Below are positions 31,424 through 40,072 of a DNA stretch of 41,986 nucleotides, piece by piece. The position numbers were made by a program, and so were the translations under genes. Below the pieces are notes generated by a model. The model made no database searches and was not told the origin of the DNA. It was given only the letters and a program-made list of their open reading frames with translations. Positions within the stretch are counted from its first letter, which is position 1. Each line of letters begins with the position of its first letter. The stretch is from JBAXBF01 sp034429745 (lineage in GTDB: Bacteria > Chloroflexota > Anaerolineae > Anaerolineales > DRKV01), in the NCBI GenBank assembly GCA_034429745.1, contig DAOUFY010000064.1, forward strand, positions 1 through 41,986, read 5' to 3'.

Positions 31424-32140
31424 AGTGGGTAAGCTGATGGTAATTCGGGCACCAAAAATTGCGCCCAATAACACACCTAAAGCTACAGGGGCTGCTGTGC
31501 TTAAGGATAGATGTCCTGCTTTGGCGTAGAGAAGAACACCCGGCAGCCCGACCGGCAAAAGAAGAGCTCCTAAAGAAGTGCCAATAGCGGATTTCTGATC
31601 ATATTTCAAAAAGCCTGCAAGAACAGGAACAATTACGGCACCGCCTCCGATACCAAACATGCCAGAAGCTACCCCGGCAAGAATGCCTAAGCCAATGGCT
31701 AGTAGGATAGGCAAAGGAGGATGGCTGGCATTATTCCTGTTTGAATTATCATCTTTGGCAGCTTGTGTTGGTTTGAAGAAGCTGCCAATTTCTGCAAATC
31801 TCCAACCCATCACTAAGAGAAAAATGCCGTAGATCTGTTTAAGAAGGGAAGCCGGAAGAGAAAGAGCAAGGTGAGCTCCAGCTAGTGAACCAATCATAAG
31901 CCCAAGCGCAATCCATAAAGCGGTAGGAATGTGAATCATTTTAGCGCGAACGTAGGCTAGCACAGCCAGAATACCTACAGGCAGTAATAAGACAGCTAAT
32001 GAAGTGCCATTTGCTTCCACTTGGGTGAAGTTGGCAAGCAGCATGAGTGCTGGTACAATGATCAGACCTCCACCAATACCAAACATTCCTGAAGCAATGC
32101 CGGCAATAAAGCCGATTAATAGAAGAAGAGGTAGTGTCAT
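31358..32140 (-). CDS. TauE/SafE-family membrane exporter
   Basis: The 260-residue membrane protein consists of two related halves with about eight helices. Each half begins with the same motif: GIASGMFGIGGGLIIVPALML and GVASGMFGIGGGAVIVPVLAG, followed by NGTSLAVLLLPVG and IGTSLGALLLPVG. This internal repeat defines the TauE/SafE (DUF81) family, linked to export of sulfite or organosulfonates, though most members are uncharacterised. It is the last gene of the long minus operon with the peptide transporter; the 80-residue protein ends three bases upstream. The C-terminus overlaps the ccmD-like gene by 66 bp on the other strand. Confidence 0.92.
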   Translation of the reverse strand: MTLPLLLLIGFIAGIASGMFGIGGGLIIVPALMLLANFTQVEANGTSLAVLLLPVGILAVLAYVRAKMIHIPTALWIALGLMIGSLAGAHLALSLPASLLKQIYGIFLLVMGWRFAEIGSFFKPTQAAKDDNSNRNNASHPPLPILLAIGLGILAGVASGMFGIGGGAVIVPVLAGFLKYDQKSAIGTSLGALLLPVGLPGVLLYAKAGHLSLSTAAPVALGVLLGAIFGARITISLPTSTVKRLYGFFLILLALKFIFF

Positions 32141-32143
32141 CTG

Positions 32144-32386
32144 TTATTCTGTTCTATCGCTTGGCGGTTGGTTTTTACGCAGAAGGCGTTTTGCTGTGGA
32201 AAATCGTTGGCTAGGGGGGTGAGGGGGAGCCCCTTTAATTTTCATTTGCATTCCGATCACAATCAATACTAAACTGCAGAGCAATAAACCGAACTGAGGT
32301 TGAGCTATTAGGTGGGTTGAAAAGTAAATAACCAATAAGGTAAAACCAATAACAAGCAAAAATTGACCAAACTTATTTTTCATCAT
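32144..32386 (-). CDS. Small two-helix membrane protein, unknown
   Basis: The 80-residue protein has two hydrophobic segments (about 8-28 and 32-48) and a basic, proline-rich cytoplasmic-looking tail (KGAPPHPPSQRFSTAKRLLRKNQPP). I recognise no family. It lies between the dppB-like permease (12-bp gap) and the TauE gene (3-bp gap) on the same strand, so it is very likely co-transcribed. The start could be either of two consecutive ATG codons. Confidence 0.72.
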   Translation of the reverse strand: MMKNKFGQFLLVIGFTLLVIYFSTHLIAQPQFGLLLCSLVLIVIGMQMKIKGAPPHPPSQRFSTAKRLLRKNQPPSDRTE

Positions 32387-32398
32387 TGTGCTAGGTTT

Positions 32399-33349
32399 TT
32401 AGTGCTCCTGAAAACGAATACGTGGATTCAATAAAATATAGCAAATATCAGCCAAAAAGTTCGCTACCATAAAACTGGTTAATGTAATGATGCTAACCGC
32501 TTGCATGAGGGGATAGTCGCGCCTTTCAATAGCAGAAACCAATAGACGACCTAGTCCCGGGTAATTAAAAACATTTTCTGTTACCACTAGACCTCCAATT
32601 AGCCAACCGAAACTCATTGCTGCTACAGTAAGCAAAGGAAGAAGGGCATTGCGCAGAATATGTTTGAAAACAATTGTACCATAAGGAAGCCCCTTGAGTT
32701 TGGCTGTCCGAATATAAGGCAAGTTGAGCTCAGAGATTATACCGGCGCGTGTTAATCGCACGAAGTATGCCAACAGTAGCATTGTCTCTGTGAGCGCCGG
32801 TAAAATGAGTTGAGGCAGTACCTGGAAGAGATCTGCTTGAGGGGGTAGGGAGGAATTTGCAGGTAGAAGCTTAAGCCTAAAACTAAATATCTCGATCAAA
32901 AGCATACCACTGATAAATTCGGGAAGACCTAAAAAGGAAAGAGAAATACCGGAAATCAAGAAATCCAACGGTTTATTTGCCCATAAGCCTGACAGGATTC
33001 CTAATCCTACACCTAAAGGAAGAGCAATGAGTAATGCAATAGACGTAAGGAAAAAGGAATTACGCAAGCGAAGAAGTACAAGAGGCAAAATAGGTGTTTT
33101 CGTACTATAGGAAGTACCCCAATTGCCTTGTAGAAAATTCATAGCCCAATGGATGTATTGCAAGGGTAATGGCTGGTTTAAGCCAAGTTCTTGCCGCAAT
33201 TGTTCGAGGGCAGCCTCACCGGCTTCTCTGCCGAGAAGAATGCGTGCAGGATCGCCGGGCAAGTATTGTGTAATGATAAAAATCATCAACGTGCTAAGAA
33301 ATAATGTGATGAAAAATAACCCAAAACGACGAAGAAGTAAGACCAGCAT
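32399..33349 (-). CDS. Peptide/nickel-type ABC transporter permease (DppB/OppB-like)
   Basis: The 316-residue permease begins with the typical MLVLLLRRFGLFFITLFLSTLMIF helix, followed by the conserved LPGDPARILLGREA and the LRQELGLNQPLPLQYIHWAMNFLQGNWGTSY region. Six membrane helices are present. The EAA-type loop is seen as YIRTAKLKGLPYGTIVFKHILRNALLPLLT. It is the first permease type (DppB), pairing with the DppC-like permease at 37485. Unusually, the two permease genes are separated by a GT-C-like gene and the fused ATPase. Confidence 0.94.
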   Translation of the reverse strand: MLVLLLRRFGLFFITLFLSTLMIFIITQYLPGDPARILLGREAGEAALEQLRQELGLNQPLPLQYIHWAMNFLQGNWGTSYSTKTPILPLVLLRLRNSFFLTSIALLIALPLGVGLGILSGLWANKPLDFLISGISLSFLGLPEFISGMLLIEIFSFRLKLLPANSSLPPQADLFQVLPQLILPALTETMLLLAYFVRLTRAGIISELNLPYIRTAKLKGLPYGTIVFKHILRNALLPLLTVAAMSFGWLIGGLVVTENVFNYPGLGRLLVSAIERRDYPLMQAVSIITLTSFMVANFLADICYILLNPRIRFQEH

Positions 33350-33353
33350 TTTC

Positions 33354-35420
33354 TTATTCCAGTGGATAATGGCAGTATATTGATTTTTTACCTTCAGAGT
33401 AAATGTTCCAAAGAGGTTGTTCGATATAGCATTTCAGCGGAGCCTCTGTAGAAGATTCTAACGATTTGCATTGTGGGCAATGCGCCGCATAAAAACAACC
33501 TGTGTCTTCGCGGCGTTTGAAAGTCGTATGCTCATCTGAATTGTCAACCAATAATACATCTTTGGCAGCCTGAATGAGTTGATAGGTATATGGATGATGA
33601 GGCGATTTGAGGAAACATTCCCGCGTGCTGCGTTCGATGATTTTTCCCTCAAGCATGACAATCAGATCATCAGCCATCAGCATAATTACGCCTAAGTCAT
33701 GAGAAATGATCCACAAACATAAGTGATGCTGTTGGCGCAGATCATGAAGCAGGCGAAGGATAAAGGATTGTACTGTGCTATCCAATGCGGATACTGCTTC
33801 ATCACAGATCAATAATGTTGGTTGCGATGCTATAGCCCGGGCTATAGCTACTCGTTGTTTTTCTCCGCCGCTTAATTGAGAAGGATAACGATCAAAATAG
33901 TCCTTACTCAGATGAACTGCTTGAAGCAATGACTTAGCTTTCTCCTGAGCTTCTTGGGGCTTAACTTTGAGCAATCGGATCAATGGACGTTCGAGGATTT
34001 CACCTACTTTTAGATATGGGTTTAACGATTCGTCTAGATTCTGGAGTATCATTTGCAAGCTGCGCAGAATGTGTGGTAGCCTTTTGCTGATATGTTGAGG
34101 CAATTCACAATAATTATCATCCAACCATAATTGAAGTGCTCTAGGTGAATTCTTGCTTTGGTTCTCGTGAATAAGGCCCATAACAGCTTTAGCAAGGGTG
34201 GTTTTTCCGCTTCCGCTTTCTCCAAGAACACCTAAGGTTCGATCGCGGTACGCAATCAGATCAGCATTATGCAAGGCGACACGATGAGTATGGCGAGAAT
34301 AGAAAGGAAGTAATTTCCAGATGGAAGCAGGATAAGATACGGATAAATTTTCTATCTTGATGAATGGATGGACTTTTTGAGCTGCTGTTGATGTTATTGA
34401 AAGGTTGTTACCGAGTGCTTGTACATGATAGTGTGTGGGTTCGACATGAGTATTAAGGAATTGTTGAACATCTTGCCAACGGAAACAGCGAACTTTGTGA
34501 TTAAAGTGGGTTTCCTCCATTGGAGGATAATTTTTACATCTATTTTCAGCCCAAGAACAGTGCGGGAGATAACGGCAACCTTGTGAAGAAGGCACGGATG
34601 TTGCTTTTGGGGGATTGATCTGTACAGCAGAGATGTGTGAATCCCAAGTTGCTATGCTTGACAGCAGAGTTTGAGTATATGGATGCAAAGGTTTATTAAA
34701 CAGATCTTCGGCTTCGCCTTCTTCTATTAACTCGCCAGAGAACAAAACACCAATTCGGGTGCAAATTTTTCTTATTAGTTTGAGATTATGGGATATGTAA
34801 AGAACAGTAAGGTTTTCTTCTTCGATTAATTTTTTCAACAAGGATAGGAACATACCCTGCGTGGTTACGTCTAGTTGGGATGTTGGCTCATCAAGGATCA
34901 CAAAGCGCGGCTTTTTGCACAACGCTATAGCTAGCATAACTCGCTGCAGCATCCCACCACTTAATTGGTGTGGATATTTGGAGGCAACTTCTGCCGGATG
35001 GGCTAAGTGAACTTTAGCTAACCAAGCCAAACTAATCTCTCTAACTTCGTTGTGCGTTAAATTTGGCTGAACTTTTAGCACTTCTTCGATTTGGTCGCGA
35101 ATTTTTAAAGATGGATTCAAAGCAGCTAATGCGTCCTGAGGTACAAAGGCAATTTCTTTGCCCCATAAAACGCGCAATTGCTTCGAGGTCATTGTTGTTA
35201 TATCTTGGTCTTGAAAAAAGATTTTTCCTTTTTCCAATGCATTCTGCGGTAGGCTGCGCAGCAGACTAAGGGCGATAGTTGATTTGCCTGCTCCGCTTTC
35301 TCCAATAAGACCATAATTTTCTTTTTCAGCTATAGTGAAAGAGACATTGTGCAAGGCTTCAACTACCTTGTGTCTTAATTTGTAAGAGACCGAGAGGTTA
35401 TGAACTTCAAGTATGACCAT
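33354..35420 (-). CDS. Fused double ATPase of a peptide/nickel-type ABC transporter (DppD-DppF-like)
   Basis: I choose the ATG at 35420 (688 residues); a TTG nine bases upstream is less likely. Two complete ATPase domains are joined. The first (about 1-265) has Walker A GLIGESGAGKST, signature LSGGMLQR and Walker B FVILDEPTSQLD, then the family's cysteine-rich extension (GCRYLPHCSWAENRCKNYPP ... HKVRCF). The second (about 350-620) has GVLGESGSGKTT, LSGGEKQRVAIARAIA and LLICDEAVSALD, then its own cysteine-rich end (GCFYAAHCPQC ... IYCHYP). In most operons of this type the two ATPases are separate genes (dppD, dppF). The start overlaps the end of the GT-C-like gene by 14 bp. Confidence 0.95.
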   Translation of the reverse strand: MVILEVHNLSVSYKLRHKVVEALHNVSFTIAEKENYGLIGESGAGKSTIALSLLRSLPQNALEKGKIFFQDQDITTMTSKQLRVLWGKEIAFVPQDALAALNPSLKIRDQIEEVLKVQPNLTHNEVREISLAWLAKVHLAHPAEVASKYPHQLSGGMLQRVMLAIALCKKPRFVILDEPTSQLDVTTQGMFLSLLKKLIEEENLTVLYISHNLKLIRKICTRIGVLFSGELIEEGEAEDLFNKPLHPYTQTLLSSIATWDSHISAVQINPPKATSVPSSQGCRYLPHCSWAENRCKNYPPMEETHFNHKVRCFRWQDVQQFLNTHVEPTHYHVQALGNNLSITSTAAQKVHPFIKIENLSVSYPASIWKLLPFYSRHTHRVALHNADLIAYRDRTLGVLGESGSGKTTLAKAVMGLIHENQSKNSPRALQLWLDDNYCELPQHISKRLPHILRSLQMILQNLDESLNPYLKVGEILERPLIRLLKVKPQEAQEKAKSLLQAVHLSKDYFDRYPSQLSGGEKQRVAIARAIASQPTLLICDEAVSALDSTVQSFILRLLHDLRQQHHLCLWIISHDLGVIMLMADDLIVMLEGKIIERSTRECFLKSPHHPYTYQLIQAAKDVLLVDNSDEHTTFKRREDTGCFYAAHCPQCKSLESSTEAPLKCYIEQPLWNIYSEGKKSIYCHYPLE

Positions 35421-37425
35421 TGCTTTCAACTATTTCTGTTGGTAACAGCTGAGATGACCACAAACCACCGACACCGCTCCAAATGAGAATTAATGCCGGC
35501 ATCAGCATTCTATCCATTCCAACATTAAGCCAGAAGCTTAGGTCTTTTTCTCCAATGGGTAAAAGACTTATGGAATAGTAAGAAAAGAACATTTCTAATA
35601 AGAATAACCAACCGCTGATGAGGATTAGGAAGAAAGTTAGCTTTCTGGATGATGAGGAAAACTTGATAATGAATAGGAGCGAAAAAATCGAAACAACCAA
35701 TACCAATCCGAAATATCCCCAGGAAGTAATTGAAAGACACTGGTTCACAAAAAATTTTATTATTTCGAGAAAATTCGTGGTGTTCCATCCGTTCCTGATG
35801 ACAAGAGGAAGAGATTGAGCAATTGTTTGTACAGACATTTCATCCGATATAACGTCGAGTTCAATAGTTGCTTTATACCACCGTTGAAAAAATCCAAAAA
35901 ACATTTGGTATATGAACAAAGGCAACGATGAAATTAGCAAAGCATAAAAAAGTTTCCATTGCTTAATAAGTAAGATTCCGATTATTCCAATGAAGAGAAT
36001 CGCTGACCAAGAAAAAAATGAACCTTCCGGCCTTGTCCAAGCCGCAGCCGCGAAAAACAAACCACTAATTATCCATGGTGAAATAGCTAAATTTTTTAAT
36101 TCTATTAGAGGTGATCTTCCTATTTCAGCTAATGACTTTGCTAAAATGTAGCTGGCAAGGAAAAAATAATAAGCGAAAGGCAGATTTGCATAACTTAGGG
36201 TGGCATGATTAAAGATTACTGGAACAGTTGCTAAGCCAAGTGTTGTCAAACCCGCAAATAAGTTTTGCCGAATGGTGTGTCCGCGTTGTAAGCTAAAAAT
36301 AACAATTAATAAGCTGAAGTAATAACCACTAAAAAAGATTTTTGCATGGGGCAGGGTATCGTTAAATAGTATTTTACAGGCAGCAATGAGTAAAGGTATA
36401 TGAAAGGGATAGAGCACTTTTTGCAAATAATTTACAGGTTCTATGGCAAGAGAATTATGCAAAGCTATTTTATATCCCAGCAGTCCCCACAAAATCATTT
36501 CATCAGTTTTAGCGTAGGAATGTCCTATGCCAATGATTGCTGCTGCAAGCGAGAACAGCCCAAATAACCCCGCCCATGAGAGAGCACTTTTGTGAAGTAC
36601 CTGACTGAAAGATGGGATCGAAAAGAGGCTGAATTTATTCTTCGGATTTTTTGTTTTAATGATCAAGTTGGCGATGAATAAGATAAATAAAGGCAATATC
36701 GAGCACCCAATGACAACCCAATTAGTCAGAGGAATATTCAGCAAGCTTAGGCAGGCAAGCTCAAAAGTCAGCACCAGTAAACCTAGACCATAGCCACTGC
36801 CAACTACGAACAAAGAGTCTATTTTAGGAAAAATAAATTTTATTGATGCTCCGCCGAAGGCTACCAACGGTAACAGCCATATAAGGAAAAGCAAGATCTG
36901 TTTTACGATTTCATTAAGGTTAAGGGATGTTTCAGGAGCTGCGTGTTGTGTTTGAGGTGAAGTACTGTTTTGAGGAAGATAAAGCCCTCTTTTTTTATCA
37001 AACCAACGAATTCTGGTGGGGTCTTTTAAGACAGAAGCCGGGGGATAATCATCTATAAGTAAAATATAGGCATCACGAGCAGCAAAGCTTGCGGCACATT
37101 CGCTTGATGAATCACTGCAATTTACGATGGTTCGGGGGAATAAAGCAAAACTCATCATTAGTGAATGCGAAAGGAATCGTGGAGCAAGCCCCTGAGGGGG
37201 AATAAGAACCGTGCTGTCAGCAGGCACTTCTGAATTTACAAAATGAATATACTCAGCAAGGCTTTGATTAGCGGCATAATTCACACTGCGCCAAATGAGC
37301 GGCTGCCAGTAATTTTTCTGTATCTGATGCAGATCTCGGACAATTTGTGGTAACAGATTAGTCAATTGCAGCACAACAAGGGCAACAAGAATACATAACG
37401 CTGGTATATAGAAGCCTTTTTTCAT
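35407..37425 (-). CDS. GT-C-fold-like polytopic membrane protein
   Basis: The 672-residue protein starts with one helix (about 7-28), then an extracytoplasmic domain of about 140 residues, then some twelve further helices. The membrane part has features of GT-C glycosyltransferases: an acidic pair in SYAKTDEMILWGLLGYK in the first outer loop after the early helices, SYANLPFAYYFFLASY, an AAWTRPEGSFF motif and a final DRMLMPALILIWS helix. GT-C enzymes use polyprenyl-phosphate sugars outside the membrane. I do not recognise a specific family. The gene lies in the peptide-transporter operon, 59 bp after the dppC-like gene and overlapping the ATPase start. A tandem 17-bp repeat covers the start region, where no ribosome binding site is seen. 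Confidence 0.72.
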   Translation of the reverse strand: MKKGFYIPALCILVALVVLQLTNLLPQIVRDLHQIQKNYWQPLIWRSVNYAANQSLAEYIHFVNSEVPADSTVLIPPQGLAPRFLSHSLMMSFALFPRTIVNCSDSSSECAASFAARDAYILLIDDYPPASVLKDPTRIRWFDKKRGLYLPQNSTSPQTQHAAPETSLNLNEIVKQILLFLIWLLPLVAFGGASIKFIFPKIDSLFVVGSGYGLGLLVLTFELACLSLLNIPLTNWVVIGCSILPLFILFIANLIIKTKNPKNKFSLFSIPSFSQVLHKSALSWAGLFGLFSLAAAIIGIGHSYAKTDEMILWGLLGYKIALHNSLAIEPVNYLQKVLYPFHIPLLIAACKILFNDTLPHAKIFFSGYYFSLLIVIFSLQRGHTIRQNLFAGLTTLGLATVPVIFNHATLSYANLPFAYYFFLASYILAKSLAEIGRSPLIELKNLAISPWIISGLFFAAAAWTRPEGSFFSWSAILFIGIIGILLIKQWKLFYALLISSLPLFIYQMFFGFFQRWYKATIELDVISDEMSVQTIAQSLPLVIRNGWNTTNFLEIIKFFVNQCLSITSWGYFGLVLVVSIFSLLFIIKFSSSSRKLTFFLILISGWLFLLEMFFSYYSISLLPIGEKDLSFWLNVGMDRMLMPALILIWSGVGGLWSSQLLPTEIVESNGHT

Positions 37426-37457
37426 TTTTATATTACTTATATTTTTATATTACTTAT
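37424..37457. repeat. 17-bp perfect tandem duplication at the GT-C gene start
   Basis: ATTTTTATATTACTTAT occurs twice head to tail (37424-37440 and 37441-37457). The first copy overlaps the start codon of the minus-strand GT-C-like gene, so the duplicated unit lies in its leader. It creates two AT-rich stretches (ATAAGTAATATAAAAAT) and no Shine-Dalgarno. Confidence 0.7.
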
Positions 37458-37484
37458 ATTCATTTCAAGATGCTTAATCAGAGA

Positions 37485-38312
37485 TTATCTCTCTCTATCT
37501 AAAGAATACTCTTTTATCCCATCGGCGCTTAAATTAACTGCAATAATCAGAAGAATAATTGCGGCAGCGGGAAAGTATAAAGTCCAAGGAAGCTGCTGTC
37601 CATAATCGCGCGCTTCCCTTATCATTAAACCCCAATTAGGATTGGGCGGTTGAATGCCTACCCCTAAAAAACCTAATGAGGCGGTGAGAAAAATGGCATA
37701 GGAAAAGCGAACAGCGGTTTCCACAGAAAGTGCGGGTAGAATAAAAGGAAAAATCTCCTTTCCTAATATCCACCAATGACTTTCTCCTTGAGTCTGGGCG
37801 ATTTCGATAAACCCTTTACTTTTCACAGAGAGGACAACACTGCGTACAACACGAGCGACAATGGGAGTAAAAGCCACTGCGATGACAAGTAATACACTGA
37901 ATTGAGAAGTACCCCATATTCCAAGGAATAAGAGAGCTAAAAGCATAGCCGGCAAAGCTAGTATGCTGTCAAAAATCCTCATGAGTATTTCGTCGAGCCA
38001 GCCGCCGCGATATCCGCTGATTAAGCCAAAAAAAATTCCACCAACAACAGCTAGCAATGTGGCACTGCCTGCTAAACCGATCACTTCACCAGCACCTAAA
38101 ACAACGCGGCTGAAGACATCCCTGCCTAAATGGTCTGTACCAAACCAGTGCTGAGGGGAAGGAGGCTGTCGTGCATCAGTGGCTCTTTGCTCGTTGAACT
38201 TGTAAGGAGCTATCAAGGGACCAAATAGTGTTAGTAGGATAAAGAAAAATAATAAACTAACACCAACAGCATAAGATGGCTTGGTGATAAGAAAACGCAA
38301 TAAGTCGCTCAT
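37485..38312 (-). CDS. Peptide/nickel-type ABC transporter permease (DppC/OppC-like)
   Basis: The 275-residue permease has the OppC N-terminal helix and motif SLLFFFILLTLFGPLIAPY followed by QPPSPQHWFGTDHLGRDVFSRVVLGA, the family's clearest mark. Five to six helices and the EAA-type loop (IEIAQTQGESHWWILGKEIFPFILPALSVE) follow, with GFLGVGIQPPNPNWGLMI near the end. It is the second permease, pairing with the DppB-like one. It starts seven bases after the stop of the binding lipoprotein gene. Confidence 0.95.
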   Translation of the reverse strand: MSDLLRFLITKPSYAVGVSLLFFFILLTLFGPLIAPYKFNEQRATDARQPPSPQHWFGTDHLGRDVFSRVVLGAGEVIGLAGSATLLAVVGGIFFGLISGYRGGWLDEILMRIFDSILALPAMLLALLFLGIWGTSQFSVLLVIAVAFTPIVARVVRSVVLSVKSKGFIEIAQTQGESHWWILGKEIFPFILPALSVETAVRFSYAIFLTASLGFLGVGIQPPNPNWGLMIREARDYGQQLPWTLYFPAAAIILLIIAVNLSADGIKEYSLDRER

Positions 38313-38319
38313 AAGCCAG

Positions 38320-39999
38320 TTATGGCTTAAATTTTACCACTCTTAAGTCTGAACGGCCGGAAAACCCTTTTAGTTCAAATCCTTCGATATTGTCTCGTAT
38401 TGCAGCGAAATTCGCCATAAAGTAAGGAATGATTATAGGGACGCGTTCAATACAAAGACGTTGAATTTCATGGTAAGCATTCACCCGTTCGGCTTCATCC
38501 ATTGTAGTGCCACCTATGGTGGCTAATTCGTCAAATTCCTTGTCGCAAAAATGAGCTTCATTCCAGCTGCCATTGCATTTCAGCATAACGTCTAAGTAAA
38601 ATTGGGGATAGGGACGCGAGCTCCACCCCGTAATCCCTAGATCAGCTTCGAGCCATTTGTTTTCACCATAGTAAATGCTTTCTGGTTCTATAATCACATT
38701 GATATTGATGCCAGCTTCTGCCCACTGATCCTTTAGTACGACTGCTAAGTTGGGGCGATTACCGCTATCCGGCACATGCATATCTAAAGTCAAGCCATTA
38801 GGGTAGCCGGCTTCTTTTAACAGCGCGCGTGCTTTTTCCACATCACGCGGTGGGAGGGGGGGATCTTCGGTATAATATTCTTTGTACATAGGTCCTATAG
38901 GACAATCCCGTCCTACTGCACCGTGCTTCTGCTGAACAAGTTGAAATATCGTTTCTCTATCGGTGGCTAACTTGAGAGCTTGAATCACTTTAGGATTGTT
39001 TCCTGGGGTACGATCATAACGCAAACGCACTAGGTCGAACCCATTTGCGGGTATTACTATAGTTTTTATTCCTGGTTGATTTTCTAAGCTGGAATATGAT
39101 TCAGTTCCTAAGCGAAGGATCATGTCAATTTGTTGGCTGCGCAATGCATTTGCCATAGCAGTTTCATCAGAGAAGAAGATGAGTTCAATGTTGGGTATTT
39201 TGGGCAAACCTGAGATGAAATATTGAGGGTTGGCTTCTAGAATAACCCGGTCTTCAGGCAGATATGTTTTCACTCGATATGGGCCTGTACCATTAAATTC
39301 CTTGTCAGCATTTGTGGTGCCTTTCTTAAGAACCAAGGCTTGATTGGCGCTAAGGTCGAAGAGGAAGAAAGGGTTAGGTTGTTTCAGAGTAAAGGTTATC
39401 GTTGAATTTTGGGCATCAGCAGTGATCTGTTCGATATTGCTGTAGAGACTGCTGGTGGGCAATTCTAAGGCAGGGTCGCGCAAGCGTTCAAAAGTCCAAA
39501 CCACATCATCCACGCTAAGTGGAGAGCCATCGTGAAAGTATGCGTTCTTCGTAAGCGTGAGTGTATATACTGTTCCATTTTGATTGGAAGTCCATGATTC
39601 GGCTAAACGAGGTATTAATTTACCATCGGCATCTGTATCAATGAGATAATCATAAACAAGATTGGCTAAAAGCACTTCTGAATCAGAAGAAATAAAAGCC
39701 GGATCAATTTGAACAATGGGCTGTATAGCTATCTTAAGGCTTGTGTTAGGTTGAGATTGACTAGAAGGACTCTCAGTTGAAAGAACACTTGTGGCATCTT
39801 CTTGGGAAGCAGCTTCAGAAGGGCTTGCGGCTATGCTTGTTTCTGCTTGATTGAGTTGAACGGTTGCACTTGGGGCGGGTTGAGGAGCTGATGTAGATAT
39901 ATTTGCTGAAGAACAGGAAATTAAAGAGAAGATTGAAAAGAGAACCCCGATGTTCAACAAAAGTTTCACTGTAAGCTTTGGAGAAAACCTTATGGGCAT
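38320..39999 (-). CDS. Family 5 extracellular solute-binding lipoprotein (peptide/nickel ABC transporter)
   Basis: The 559-residue lipoprotein has a signal peptide ending at SLISC (C29), then a Ser/Gln/Thr-rich stalk up to about residue 85. The SBP_bac_5 domain shows LVYDYLIDTDADGKLIPRLAESWTSNQNGTVYTLTLTKNAYFHDGSPLSVDDVVWTFERL, the defining stretch, and later KVIQALKLATDRETIFQLV and GLTLDMHVPDSGNRPNLAVVLKDQW. It collects peptides or related solutes outside the cell and hands them to the permeases encoded downstream. It has a strong AAGGAGG site and is the first gene of the transporter operon with its own promoter. The exact substrate is not predictable. Confidence 0.94.
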   Translation of the reverse strand: MPIRFSPKLTVKLLLNIGVLFSIFSLISCSSANISTSAPQPAPSATVQLNQAETSIAASPSEAASQEDATSVLSTESPSSQSQPNTSLKIAIQPIVQIDPAFISSDSEVLLANLVYDYLIDTDADGKLIPRLAESWTSNQNGTVYTLTLTKNAYFHDGSPLSVDDVVWTFERLRDPALELPTSSLYSNIEQITADAQNSTITFTLKQPNPFFLFDLSANQALVLKKGTTNADKEFNGTGPYRVKTYLPEDRVILEANPQYFISGLPKIPNIELIFFSDETAMANALRSQQIDMILRLGTESYSSLENQPGIKTIVIPANGFDLVRLRYDRTPGNNPKVIQALKLATDRETIFQLVQQKHGAVGRDCPIGPMYKEYYTEDPPLPPRDVEKARALLKEAGYPNGLTLDMHVPDSGNRPNLAVVLKDQWAEAGININVIIEPESIYYGENKWLEADLGITGWSSRPYPQFYLDVMLKCNGSWNEAHFCDKEFDELATIGGTTMDEAERVNAYHEIQRLCIERVPIIIPYFMANFAAIRDNIEGFELKGFSGRSDLRVVKFKP

Positions 40000-40037
40000 A
40001 TTTTCCTCCTTATGGGCGTGGCTGTTATTGTAGAGAA

Positions 40038-40065
40038 ATTATACCGTAAAAAGATGGTATATGAA
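40038..40065 (-). promoter_or_regulatory. Putative promoter of the peptide transporter operon
   Basis: On the minus strand TTCATA (40060-40065) and TATAAT (40038-40043) are separated by 16 bp. An inverted repeat ATACC (40041-40045) / GGTAT (40056-40060) spans the spacer, a possible operator. The start codon of the binding protein follows with AAGGAGG. Confidence 0.5.
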
Positions 40066-40072
40066 TATGACG

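Noticed and set aside
35407..37425. Mobile-element insertion carrying the GT-C-like gene
   Set aside because: No transposase, inverted repeats or target-site duplication flanks it; the 17-bp tandem repeat is on one side only.
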